From Fluviicola sp. (GTDB taxonomy: Bacteria; Bacteroidota; Bacteroidia; Flavobacteriales_D; Crocinitomicaceae), in NCBI GenBank assembly GCA_002734065.2, contig NVXU02000058.1, positions 57,877 to 121,876 on the forward strand: 64,000 nucleotides of DNA. The letters are read 5' to 3'. Shown piece after piece: positions 25,130 through 33,981 of the stretch; positions within the stretch are counted from its first letter, which is position 1, and the number at the start of each line of letters is the position of its first letter. A program made the translations under genes and the position numbers. A model generated the notes under the pieces. The model worked only from the letters and a program-made list of their open reading frames with translations, was not told the DNA's origin and searched no databases.

Positions 25130-27739
25130 ATGACAGTTTCTGAAATTAGACAAGCATTTTTCGATTACTTTGAATCCAAAGGACATAAAATTGTTTCAAG
25201 CGCACCTATGGTTGTGAAAGATGATCCTACTTTGATGTTTATCAACGCTGGAATGAATCAATTTAAAGATTACTTTCTTGGTAACACCGTACCAAAAGAT
25301 AGACGTGTCGCTAATTCGCAAAAATGCTTGCGCGTTTCAGGAAAACACAACGATTTAGAAGAAGTAGGTGTTGACACTTATCATCACACGATGTTTGAAA
25401 TGCTTGGTAATTGGTCGTTTGGCGATTATTTTAAGGAAGAAGCTGTTGAATGGGCTTGGGATTTACTGACCAACGTCTACAAAATAGACAAAAATCGACT
25501 TTACGTTACTGTTTTTGAAGGCGATGAAAAAGACGGTGTTCCGCAAGATGACGAAAGTATCACCATTTGGAAGAAATACATTGCAGAAGATAGAATAATT
25601 CTCGCCTCTAAAAAAGACAATTTTTGGGAAATGGGCGAAATCGGTCCTTGTGGACCTTGTACAGAAATTCACGTTGATTTGCGTTCTGACGAAGATAGAA
25701 ACAAGGTAGATGGCAGGTCTCTGGTCAATCAAGATCATCCGCACGTCATTGAGATTTGGAACAACGTTTTCATGCAATTCAATCGGAAAGCAGACAGAAG
25801 TTTAGAGCCACTGCCAGAAACACACGTGGACACAGGAATGGGGCTAGAACGGCTCGCCATGACTTTGCAAGGAAAAAAATCGAACTATGACACTGACCTT
25901 TTTCAGACATTAATTCAGCACATGGAGAAGGTTTCAGGTGCAGAATACGGCAAGTCGGAAGAGGTTGATATTGCCCTTCGCGTTATTGCCGATCACGTTC
26001 GAGCGATTGCATTCTCCATTGCCGATGGACAACTTCCATCCAATACAGGTGCAGGTTATGTCATCCGAAGAATCTTGCGTAGAGCGGTTCGTTACGGATA
26101 CCAAACATTGAACTTAAAAGAACCTTTTCTTGCTGATTTATCGACGGTTTTGGTCGAAATTATGGGCAATCCATTCACTGAATTAGAACAGCAAAAAGAA
26201 CTGATTCATAAGGTTATCATCGAAGAAGAAAATTCTTTCTTAAAAACACTCGGAAACGGTATTCAGCGCTTTGAAAAGCACTTAAATTCTTTACAAGGAG
26301 AGCAAAAAACCGTCGATGGTAAATTTGCCTTCGAATTGTTAGATACTTTCGGATTTCCTATCGATTTAACCGACTTGATGGCGAGAGAACGTGGATTCTC
26401 CGTTGATATGGAAGGTTTTACCGAGAATATGAAGGAGCAAAAAGATCGTTCACGTTCTGCAACGGCAATTGAAACGGGTGATTGGGTAGAATTAATCGAC
26501 GACAATGTGGAAGAATTCGTCGGTTACGACAACCTCACAGCCAATGTTAAAATTGTCAAGTACAGAAAGGTTTCGCAGAAGAAAAAAGAATTTTACCAAG
26601 TCGTTTTTAACCTCACTCCTTTCTATGCAGAAGGCGGTGGACAAGTTGGAGATACTGGTTACATTGAGAATAATGAGGTCAAAACTTCGGTCTTTGATAC
26701 GAAGAAAGAGAACAACCTCATCGTTCATTTAATGAAGGAATTACCGCCTAATGTCAATGCAAATTTCAAAGCGGTTGTTAGTTCTGCAAAAAGAATGGCA
26801 TCGGCGAATAATCACTCAGCAACTCACCTCTTGCACCATGCTTTGAGAACAGTTCTCGGCGAGCATGTAGAACAAAAAGGGTCTTTGGTCAATGCAGATT
26901 ACTTGCGTTTTGATTTTTCTCACTTTTCTAAGGTTAGCGATGAAGAATTAACGCAAATTTCTGCACAAATTTCTGCAAATATTCGAGCAAACATTCCTTT
27001 GGAAGAAAAAAGAAACACACCAATAGAAGTTGCCAAAGAAATGGGTGCAATGGCTCTTTTCGGAGAGAAATACGGCGATACCGTTCGTGTCATTAAGTTT
27101 GGAGAATCGGTAGAACTCTGCGGAGGAACACACGTGCAAGCATCCGGAGAAATTGGACTCTTCATCATTACACAAGAAACAGCAGTTGCATCAGGCGTGA
27201 GAAGAATCGAGGCAATCACTGGAGAAAAAGCAGAAGCTTACTACAAAAAGAAAGCGGAGACATTGGATACGATTGCTCTTTCATTGAAGAATCCAAAAGA
27301 CATTGTAAAAGCAGTGAACGATTTGCAAACGAAAAATACGCAATTTCAAAAAGAGCTGGAGCAACTTCAAAAAGAGAAGGCGAAGAACATTAAAAGTGAG
27401 TTAAAAACTGCCATTAAGGAAGAAAATGGCATTCACATTCTATCGAGTATTGTTGAATTGGACGGAGCTTCTATCAAAGACATTCTTTTTCAATTAAAAG
27501 GAGAATACGACAACTTTTTTGGTGTTTTGGGTGGCAAAACAGGCGATAAATGCTCATTAAGCATCATAGCATCTGATAATTTGGTCAAAGAAAAGAATAT
27601 CAACGCTGGAAACATCATTCGAGAGGTTTCTAAACACATCCAAGGAGGTGGCGGAGGTCAAGCATTCTTTGCTACGGCAGGTGGAAAAAACTCGAGTGGT
27701 TTGGAAAAAGCAATTGAAGAGGTTTTGGGGAAGGTGTAA
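25130..27739 (+). CDS. alaS: Alanyl-tRNA synthetase
   Basis: An 869-residue class II synthetase charging tRNA-Ala. MTVSEIRQAFFDYFESKGH is taken as the start, as in other AlaRS; the track ORF adds ten residues upstream. Motif 2 lies near FEMLGNWSFGDYFKEEA. The editing-domain zinc site is HSATHLLHH (about 562-570) and CGGTHV (about 663-668). The C-terminal domain has the coiled segment and the glycine-rich GGGGGQAFFATAGGK. The last nine codons and stop belong to an exact 34-bp sequence that recurs 5.4 kb downstream, so this 3' end may have been restored by an inserted segment. The protein is intact. Confidence 0.97.
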   Translation: MTVSEIRQAFFDYFESKGHKIVSSAPMVVKDDPTLMFINAGMNQFKDYFLGNTVPKDRRVANSQKCLRVSGKHNDLEEVGVDTYHHTMFEMLGNWSFGDYFKEEAVEWAWDLLTNVYKIDKNRLYVTVFEGDEKDGVPQDDESITIWKKYIAEDRIILASKKDNFWEMGEIGPCGPCTEIHVDLRSDEDRNKVDGRSLVNQDHPHVIEIWNNVFMQFNRKADRSLEPLPETHVDTGMGLERLAMTLQGKKSNYDTDLFQTLIQHMEKVSGAEYGKSEEVDIALRVIADHVRAIAFSIADGQLPSNTGAGYVIRRILRRAVRYGYQTLNLKEPFLADLSTVLVEIMGNPFTELEQQKELIHKVIIEEENSFLKTLGNGIQRFEKHLNSLQGEQKTVDGKFAFELLDTFGFPIDLTDLMARERGFSVDMEGFTENMKEQKDRSRSATAIETGDWVELIDDNVEEFVGYDNLTANVKIVKYRKVSQKKKEFYQVVFNLTPFYAEGGGQVGDTGYIENNEVKTSVFDTKKENNLIVHLMKELPPNVNANFKAVVSSAKRMASANNHSATHLLHHALRTVLGEHVEQKGSLVNADYLRFDFSHFSKVSDEELTQISAQISANIRANIPLEEKRNTPIEVAKEMGAMALFGEKYGDTVRVIKFGESVELCGGTHVQASGEIGLFIITQETAVASGVRRIEAITGEKAEAYYKKKAETLDTIALSLKNPKDIVKAVNDLQTKNTQFQKELEQLQKEKAKNIKSELKTAIKEENGIHILSSIVELDGASIKDILFQLKGEYDNFFGVLGGKTGDKCSLSIIASDNLVKEKNINAGNIIREVSKHIQGGGGGQAFFATAGGKNSSGLEKAIEEVLGKV

Positions 27740-27745
27740 TAAATT
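27712..27745 (+). repeat. 34-bp direct repeat, left copy (alaS 3' end)
   Basis: The last 28 bases of alaS plus six bases after it (begins AATTGAAGAGGTTTTGGGGA) are identical to 33153-33186. Bases on both sides of the two copies differ completely. The two copies bound a segment of four secreted-protein genes, as attachment-site duplicates bound an integrated element. Confidence 0.9.
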
Positions 27746-27816
27746 AAGGCTTAATTAATTTGGCACATCAAATTATTTTGACTAGCTTAGGAGTCTAAAT
27801 TATAAACTAATACATT

Positions 27817-29364
27817 ATGAGAAAAACAATTTTATTTGCCTGCGCAATGGCAGTCAGCAACCTCTACATCGCCCAAAATTGGGGGGGGGGAGTAACATCT
27901 AACCAACCGTTAACTTCGGTTTTAAAACCTTATGAATCGAGAGGTTATATCCTCTGGAGCAAAGTTCCAAGTGCCAAATATGTCGTCAACATGTACACCA
28001 AAGATTCCGCAGGTAATCTAAGCTGTGTTGCAGTTAAAAGTACAGACAAAAATTATGTCAAGCTCGACAAATCAGTTTACAATGGTCAGAATGGCTATTA
28101 CTCAATATCTGCTTTCAATAACGGAAATGGTTCCTTAATAACTACGGGACCAGTAGTCTTATATGCACCTGAGGGAACAGAAGCAGCTCCTTTAATATGT
28201 GAAAAAAAATGCAATGGCTCAACTTATGCATGGAAGCTAGGAATTTACGAAAGCGCACCTGGTAATACACAAATGAGATTGAATTCTACTTTAGATTATT
28301 ATGATAATGTTGCAGACATAGCTGTACCTTTTTATCAAGCTATAGGAGATGCTCAATACAATGCTTTAGATTTAATAAATCACCCTTGGACTGAAGGGAC
28401 TGCAGATGGCATTTCTGGAACAGGAATACTTTATAATTACAAGCACATCCTACTGACCCCCAACACCCCAGGAGGACCTTTTAGAGATTCTCAAAACAAT
28501 GTGATAAATTCAGGTTGGCTCGTTGAAAAAAAGATGGATCAATTTGCATACATGGCAACAAGTGTTGCCGTTGGAAACCCAAGTACTTCAACTAATTGCG
28601 ATCCCAATTTAGTTGTCCAGTCAGGCGGCACATGGATGTCGTACTATAATACCAATGTTGACCAGTCGTCTTGGTTGCAAGTTCCAGCCTCTGTAGAGCC
28701 TTTTGCAGCTGATATACCCACACAGTTGGAATGTGACGTCATAGGAGATGTGGGAGGAGGAGATGAAATATTTGAAGAAATCGCTGTATCTCCTTGCCTT
28801 TCAGGAAGCTCTTCTATTTGTGATTATCTTACATGTTTGGGGATTCCAGACGAAACTTCTGGGTGCAGTACTGCCGGGACTGGGGATCCTTATGGAGGAG
28901 TAATTGTGGGATATGAAATAAAATACCTAACGGCTAATAAAAAATCGATAATTGGTTATACTGGAGAAGAAACACCAAAAAAAGTAGGCCAATTAAAAGA
29001 TGGACTTTATGAGATAATCTTTTTCTCAGCAGGTAAGGCATTCCCAATTATCTTTGAACAAAATTCAAATCTCATTATAAAAGAAGATAGAGAACTTGTT
29101 CAACTTACTTTAACACCAACAGTTGTGGAAAATAATTTATTGAAATTTAAAATCAATTCAGAAAAAAACATGAATGTGAACATAAAAGTAAGGAGTCTTG
29201 ATGGACAAACTTTTCATGATGAAAACACAACATTATCCTGCTCTATAGACAAAGATAGAGAAGTTGTAATTAATGCTTCTAATTTGCCTCAAAATCAATT
29301 GAGAATTACTTTGACTTTCGATGACGGTTCTATTTTGCAAGAGACTGCATTGAAAATGAATTAA
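27817..29364 (+). CDS. Secreted protein of unknown function with a poly-G tract, probable T9SS cargo
   Basis: A 515-residue exported protein. The signal peptide is about residues 1-19 (ending LYIAQ). Straight after it the reading frame contains ten consecutive G bases. Residues 25-120 look like a fibronectin-like beta domain (RGYILWSKVPSAKYVVNMY). The middle is rich in Cys and Gly, including CLSGSSSICDYLTCLGIPDE. The last 85 residues (VENNLLKFKINSEKNMNVNIKVRSLDGQTF) have the strand pattern of a diverged T9SS type A sorting domain without the YPNP start. First gene of the repeat-bounded cassette. Function unknown. Confidence 0.8.
   Translation: MRKTILFACAMAVSNLYIAQNWGGGVTSNQPLTSVLKPYESRGYILWSKVPSAKYVVNMYTKDSAGNLSCVAVKSTDKNYVKLDKSVYNGQNGYYSISAFNNGNGSLITTGPVVLYAPEGTEAAPLICEKKCNGSTYAWKLGIYESAPGNTQMRLNSTLDYYDNVADIAVPFYQAIGDAQYNALDLINHPWTEGTADGISGTGILYNYKHILLTPNTPGGPFRDSQNNVINSGWLVEKKMDQFAYMATSVAVGNPSTSTNCDPNLVVQSGGTWMSYYNTNVDQSSWLQVPASVEPFAADIPTQLECDVIGDVGGGDEIFEEIAVSPCLSGSSSICDYLTCLGIPDETSGCSTAGTGDPYGGVIVGYEIKYLTANKKSIIGYTGEETPKKVGQLKDGLYEIIFFSAGKAFPIIFEQNSNLIIKEDRELVQLTLTPTVVENNLLKFKINSEKNMNVNIKVRSLDGQTFHDENTTLSCSIDKDREVVINASNLPQNQLRITLTFDDGSILQETALKMN
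27881..27890 (+). repeat. G10 homopolymer inside a coding sequence (possible phase-variation tract)
   Basis: Ten G bases encode the WGGG stretch at codons 22-25, just after the signal peptide. With eleven G the frame reads SNI and stops; with nine it reads E and stops. So one base gained or lost shuts the gene off at once. G runs of this length are rare in this AT-rich sequence. Confidence 0.85.
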
Positions 29365-29388
29365 TTATAAAATTTAAATCCATATATC

Positions 29389-31008
29389 ATGAAATTTCTT
29401 GTTTTACTATTTAGTTTTTTTCTTGCCAATATTTCACTATCTCAAAACCCACCCATTCTGTGGCAACAAAACATTGGTGGCTCTGGCAGTGATTGGTTAA
29501 GTAAATTAGATATACCTGGTAGCACTGATTATTTTTTAATTGGTAACTCTGACTCGAATATATCCGGAGATAAAACGGAAAACTCAAGAGGTTTCAGTGA
29601 TATATGGATTGTTAAAATGGACATAAATCATACCATCTTATGGGATAGAACCATTGGAGGGGACCAAAATGACTTCTTTCGTACCGCTTTTATTCAAAAT
29701 GATTCTTTGTACTTATTAGCAGCTTCAGCATCAAGTATTTCTGGTGAAAAAACAATCGCAGCAATTAATAACTCTGTAGACGCATGGCTGCTTTGCTTAG
29801 ACTTATCCGGAAACATATTATGGCAAGAAGTGTATGGTGGTGATAGTGGTGAAAATAATTTAGCGCAAATAATAGCCTTACCCAATGGTAATCTACTGTT
29901 TGGTATCAACTCATCTTCGGGTATCTCTGGAAACAAAACAGAAGTAAATATTGGATTGGCTGATTTTTGGATAGTAGAAATTTCCTCCGTAGATGGTAGT
30001 ATAATTAATCAAAAAACTATTGGCTCTACACAAAATGAAAATTTTAGACAAATACTGTACCGCCCTAACAATACGATTTTAGTAACAGGAATGGCCCAAC
30101 AAGGAGTTAGTGCTGACAAAACAGACAACGGTTTTGGCTATGCTGATGTATGGGTCGTTGAGTTAGACATGAATCTCAATGTATTAAGCGATAAATGTTT
30201 TGGAGGAACAGGATCTGAATCAAATTTTGGAGGAAATATATTTGAAATTAACGGTTTTTACTACCTCATGACATCTTCTAGTTCTCCCATTTCGGGCAAC
30301 AAAACAGCGCCTTATTTTGGAAGCTTCGATGCCTTTGATCGTCCTGACTATTGGCTTGTGAAAATGGACTCCAACCTTAACATTATTTGGGACAGGACTT
30401 ACGGTGGTAATGTTGATGATAATGGCGGTGGAGTTTATCAACTATCTAACAATCGCTTATTAATAACTGGGAACTCTGAGACCAATATCAATGGCAATAA
30501 GACATCGCCCAAATATGGAGGAGTAGACACTTGGTTTTTAATTATTGACACGGCAGGTGTAATCATTGCACAAGAAACTTATGGAGGGTCATTAAATGAC
30601 AACATCGGTGCATTGCCGACACTGACCAATGGTGTTTTTTACCTTTCAGGAGCATCCGACAGCCCCATATCAGGTGTAAAGTCAGTTCCCACCAACGGTG
30701 GCTTTGATGCTTGGCTCATGGAGATTGATGCTTCAGGTTTTTTAAACACAGAAAAGATAGAAGGTGTCAATACCACTATTTCTGTTTATCCAAACCCAAG
30801 TAGTGGAGAAGTTAATTTTAAATTTGCAGACCTAGAAGAAGATGTTGAAGTTACTTTCTATTCTGTAGATGGCAAAACACTTTTCTCTGATAAAATTCAG
30901 TCTAATTCTGTGCTAAAAAGCTACGATTTAAAAGTTGGCAATCAAATGATTCTTTACTCCGTAGAGGGTGAACGAATTAATTATTCAGGTAAAATTTTAA
31001 TACGTTAA
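29389..31008 (+). CDS. T9SS type A sorting-domain protein with seven propeller-like repeats (paralogue 1)
   Basis: A 539-residue exported protein. The signal peptide (residues 1-18, ending ISLSQ) is followed by seven repeats of about 60 residues, each with a variant of SNISGDKT, a DIWIVKMD strand and ILWDRTIGG. Seven such units suggest a seven-bladed beta-propeller. The final 80 residues start ISVYPNPSSGEVNFKF and end GKILIR, a standard T9SS type A sorting domain that directs the protein to the cell surface or outside. The next gene, only two bases on, is a close paralogue sharing long near-identical DNA blocks. No catalytic motif was seen. Confidence 0.9.
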   Translation: MKFLVLLFSFFLANISLSQNPPILWQQNIGGSGSDWLSKLDIPGSTDYFLIGNSDSNISGDKTENSRGFSDIWIVKMDINHTILWDRTIGGDQNDFFRTAFIQNDSLYLLAASASSISGEKTIAAINNSVDAWLLCLDLSGNILWQEVYGGDSGENNLAQIIALPNGNLLFGINSSSGISGNKTEVNIGLADFWIVEISSVDGSIINQKTIGSTQNENFRQILYRPNNTILVTGMAQQGVSADKTDNGFGYADVWVVELDMNLNVLSDKCFGGTGSESNFGGNIFEINGFYYLMTSSSSPISGNKTAPYFGSFDAFDRPDYWLVKMDSNLNIIWDRTYGGNVDDNGGGVYQLSNNRLLITGNSETNINGNKTSPKYGGVDTWFLIIDTAGVIIAQETYGGSLNDNIGALPTLTNGVFYLSGASDSPISGVKSVPTNGGFDAWLMEIDASGFLNTEKIEGVNTTISVYPNPSSGEVNFKFADLEEDVEVTFYSVDGKTLFSDKIQSNSVLKSYDLKVGNQMILYSVEGERINYSGKILIR

Positions 31009-31010
31009 AT

Positions 31011-32633
31011 ATGAAAGCACTTATTTTCACATACGCCCTAATTGTTTCCTTTTTTTCACTATCTCAAAACCCTCCCATATTGTGGCAACAAAATATAGGA
31101 GGATCTGGTGATGATTTACTTGTGAAAATTAACATCCCTGGTAGCACTGATTATTTTTTAATTGGTAACTCTGACTCGAATATATCCGGAGATAAAACGG
31201 AAAACTCAAGAGGTTTCAATGATATATGGATTGTTAAAATGGACATAAATCATACCATCTTATGGGATAAAACTATTGGAGGAGATAATTCCGATGTATA
31301 TAGAGCTTCAGTTGTTGCAAATAATGAGTTATTTATAGTTTCAAGCTCTAATTCTACCATCTCAGGAGAAAAAACAATTGCCCCATTTAACAGTTCAAAT
31401 GATATTTGGCTTTTATGTCTTGATTTGAACGGCAATATTCAATGGCAAAGTTTATATGGTGGGGATGGGAATGAAGGTGGTTTATCTAGTATAATTGAGT
31501 TACCTAATTCTAACTTATTAATTGGTACACAGTCTTCGTCCGGTATTACTGGTAACAAAACAGAAGCCAATATCGGCCTATCTGATTTCTGGCTTATTGA
31601 GGTTAATACTATCGATGGGACAATAATTAATCAAAATACGATTGGTAGTTCTCAAACAGATAACATTAGACAACTAATGCTAACGCCAAATAATACTATT
31701 TTAATTGTAGGAGAAGCAAACCAAGGTGTTAGTGGGGACAAAACTGATAACGGATATGGATTAACAGATGTTTGGCTCGTAGAAACTGACTTGAATTTAT
31801 CAGTCATAAATAATATTTGTATAGGTGGAACAGCACTCGATTTTTATAATTGGGGAAATGTTGCTTACATCGATGGCTATTATTACCTTATGACATCTTC
31901 TAGTTCTCCCATTTCGGGCAACAAAACGGCGCCTTATTTTGGCAGTTTTGATGCCTTTGAGCGTCCAGACTATTGGCTAATAAAAATGGACACTAATTTC
32001 AATATAATCTGGGACAGAACCTATGGTGGTAATGTAGATGATAATGGTGGTAATGTATATCGATTATCCAATAATCGTTTACTAATCACAGGTACGTCGG
32101 AGACAAATATCAATGGTAATAAAACTTCACCTAAATATGGCAATCGAGATTTTTGGGTTCTTATTATAGATACGTCGGGAGTTATTATTGCGCAAGAAAC
32201 ATACGGAGGGTCATTAGATGATTTGTTATCTGTATCCTCTTCTACCATCACAAACGGCGTTTTTTACTTGTCGGGGGGGTCAGAAAGCCCTGTTTCAGGT
32301 GTTAAGACAGTACCAACTAACGGAGGTTACGATGCGTGGATATTAGAGATTGATGCTTCAGGTTTTTTAAACACAGAAAAGATAGAAGGTGTTAATACCA
32401 CTATTTCTGTTTATCCAAATCCAAGTAGTGGAGAAGTTAATTTTAAATTTGCAGACCTAGAAGAAGATGTTGAAGTTACTTTCTATTCTGTAGATGGCAA
32501 AATTCTTTTCTCTGATAAAATTCAGTCTAATTCTGTGCTGAAAAGCTACGATTTAAAAGTTGGCAATCAAATGATTCTTTACTCCGTAGAGGGTGAACGA
32601 ATTAATTATTCAGGTAAAATTTTAATACGATAA
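31011..32633 (+). CDS. T9SS type A sorting-domain protein with seven propeller-like repeats (paralogue 2)
   Basis: A 540-residue tandem duplicate of the preceding gene. Same plan: signal peptide ending SFFSLSQ, seven repeats with ISG-KT motifs, and the C-terminal sorting domain. The sorting domains differ by only about one residue (KTLF against KILF). Blocks near the 5' end and over the last 280 bases are almost identical in DNA, while the middle has drifted to perhaps 60-70 percent by eye. This suggests recent gene conversion, or selection on the ends only. A G7 run lies near base 32273. Function unknown; adhesion or surface binding is likely. Confidence 0.9.
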   Translation: MKALIFTYALIVSFFSLSQNPPILWQQNIGGSGDDLLVKINIPGSTDYFLIGNSDSNISGDKTENSRGFNDIWIVKMDINHTILWDKTIGGDNSDVYRASVVANNELFIVSSSNSTISGEKTIAPFNSSNDIWLLCLDLNGNIQWQSLYGGDGNEGGLSSIIELPNSNLLIGTQSSSGITGNKTEANIGLSDFWLIEVNTIDGTIINQNTIGSSQTDNIRQLMLTPNNTILIVGEANQGVSGDKTDNGYGLTDVWLVETDLNLSVINNICIGGTALDFYNWGNVAYIDGYYYLMTSSSSPISGNKTAPYFGSFDAFERPDYWLIKMDTNFNIIWDRTYGGNVDDNGGNVYRLSNNRLLITGTSETNINGNKTSPKYGNRDFWVLIIDTSGVIIAQETYGGSLDDLLSVSSSTITNGVFYLSGGSESPVSGVKTVPTNGGYDAWILEIDASGFLNTEKIEGVNTTISVYPNPSSGEVNFKFADLEEDVEVTFYSVDGKILFSDKIQSNSVLKSYDLKVGNQMILYSVEGERINYSGKILIR

Positions 32634-32635
32634 TT

Positions 32636-33154
32636 ATGAAAGCAATTCTTTTTGCTTCACTATTTCTTTTGGTAAATGTATCTTTCTCTCAAACTGAGTC
32701 TAACATTAACTATTCTCTTACAATCGAAAAATATCACGCATTGTATATACTGGATTCAGCGTACTATCCGAGAGAAAAAATTCCTTGGATAACTTCTAAG
32801 CGGAGACACATCCAATTTTTAAATATCGACAAAGAAGATGTTTTACTTTTAGCATCCTTCAGTAGAAGTCATTCTCACTATGGAGAAATGGGTGGTTTAA
32901 AAGTATATCAAAATGAATCTGGCAAGAAGGTTATCAGCTTCTTTACAAGAGGAAAAGGCTATAATATTGGGCAAGTCATGAGTTTTGATGTTGAACAACT
33001 ATCTGGAACTAACTACATCATCAAATATTATAATAAATTCGGTAATGTCAATGATGTTTTCTTTTATGCTCACAAGGCTACAGAGGCAGAAATCAGTGAG
33101 GTTTTGACACAAGTAACAAAAAAAGACGATACCAAGGATGAACCTGTCAAGTAA
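32636..33154 (+). CDS. Exported protein of unknown function, last gene of the cassette
   Basis: A 172-residue protein with signal peptide MKAILFASLFLLVNVSFSQ. The mature part is beta-rich and basic, then ends in a charged tail (VTKKDDTKDEPVK). Its start lies two bases after the paralogue 2 stop, so it belongs to the same operon. Its stop codon sits exactly at the border of the right 34-bp repeat: the last two bases of TAA are the first two of the repeat. The C-terminus may therefore have been set by the recombination event. No family recognised. Confidence 0.78.
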   Translation: MKAILFASLFLLVNVSFSQTESNINYSLTIEKYHALYILDSAYYPREKIPWITSKRRHIQFLNIDKEDVLLLASFSRSHSHYGEMGGLKVYQNESGKKVISFFTRGKGYNIGQVMSFDVEQLSGTNYIIKYYNKFGNVNDVFFYAHKATEAEISEVLTQVTKKDDTKDEPVK

Positions 33155-33186
33155 TTGAAGAGGTTTTGGGGAAGGTGTAATAAATT
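33153..33186 (+). repeat. 34-bp direct repeat, right copy (duplicate of the alaS 3' end)
   Basis: Identical to 27712-27745, including the alaS stop TAA, but here not read as part of a gene. Removing the segment between the copies would place alaS about 40 bases upstream of the next gene (33212), a natural ancestral arrangement. Confidence 0.9.
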
Positions 33187-33211
33187 CCATACATTTTTCG
33201 TTTCACTAAGT

Positions 33212-33892
33212 ATGACTATTGCGAAAATCAGTAATTACATTATAACCGTAATTTTAATTTCAACCTTAACAAGTTGCTATTGTTTTCACAAAGTCGCCGG
33301 AAAATCAAGTGTTCGGGATTTAACCGTTGCTAAAAGTTTTGATCTTTGCAAAATATGTCCAGGAAGAGGAAAAGTAGTGAGTTTAACTCCCTACTATGGC
33401 TATCCGAGTACAGATTTATATCAATTAAAGAGGGAATCAACCTCTACTTCTTCATACACATTAAATTCTTTGGGAACTTTTGGTCTTCGCGGAGAATATT
33501 GGGTAGCGCCCGGTCAATTTTTCCCTTTCAGGATTATTGGATTGGGCATTGATTATTCATACAGCAAAAGTAGCATCAGTTATAATTACACTGACGTTTA
33601 TGAGTTGCGCAGCACTGAACGTAGAAGCCATCGGATTTTGGGAAGCATTAACGTAATGACGTTGGTCAAAAAACAATGGATAGGGTATATTACTTCTCAA
33701 ATAGGAGTCAATTTGCAGAGAACTGACCAAATTGCCTTTGATTATTTTGCAACTGAGAAAAATAAACTAGTCGATTATCGATTTGGCTACGGACTTCAAT
33801 TCTACCCCAAAATACCTGTGGGTATATCGATAGAAGCTGGTTACGGAGGAGGTGCATATCTAAAAGCTGGACTCACTTTTTGGCTTTTCTGA
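33212..33892 (+). CDS. Probable outer-membrane lipoprotein of unknown function
   Basis: A 226-residue protein. The start MTIAKISNYIITVIL is preferred because it gives a signal peptide with lipobox (LTSC); the track start at 33155 lies inside the copied alaS tail. The body has alternating aromatic strands with frequent Tyr and Gly (GYGLQFYPKIPVGISIEAGYGGGAYLKAGLTFWLF), ending in Phe as small outer-membrane beta-barrels do. A CKICPGRGK stretch near residue 45 is notable. Family not recognised. It would have been the direct neighbour of alaS before the cassette arrived. Confidence 0.75.
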   Translation: MTIAKISNYIITVILISTLTSCYCFHKVAGKSSVRDLTVAKSFDLCKICPGRGKVVSLTPYYGYPSTDLYQLKRESTSTSSYTLNSLGTFGLRGEYWVAPGQFFPFRIIGLGIDYSYSKSSISYNYTDVYELRSTERRSHRILGSINVMTLVKKQWIGYITSQIGVNLQRTDQIAFDYFATEKNKLVDYRFGYGLQFYPKIPVGISIEAGYGGGAYLKAGLTFWLF

Positions 33893-33981
33893 TTAGAACA
33901 TTCTTTTCTTGTAAGAATTTTGTCACTTTTACTTCTTAAAGAAAAGTTTTCATTAACTTTCTACTCGTAAAATTTGAATCT

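Noticed and set aside
26920-27219. 99-residue minus-strand ORF inside alaS
   Set aside because: It is antisense to the conserved AlaRS editing domain; composition follows the opposite strand.
27756-27775. Hairpin TAATTTG/CAAATTA as alaS terminator
   Set aside because: The stem is only seven A/T-rich pairs with no T run, so it is too weak to call.
27712-33186. Insertion sequence or composite transposon
   Set aside because: There is no transposase or terminal inverted repeats, and the duplicated 34 bases are too long for a target-site duplication; an attachment-like or recombination origin fits better.
33155-33211. Longer start of the lipoprotein gene (MKRFWGRCNKF...)
   Set aside because: It begins inside the copied alaS tail and would place charged residues before the signal peptide; the ATG at 33212 is better.
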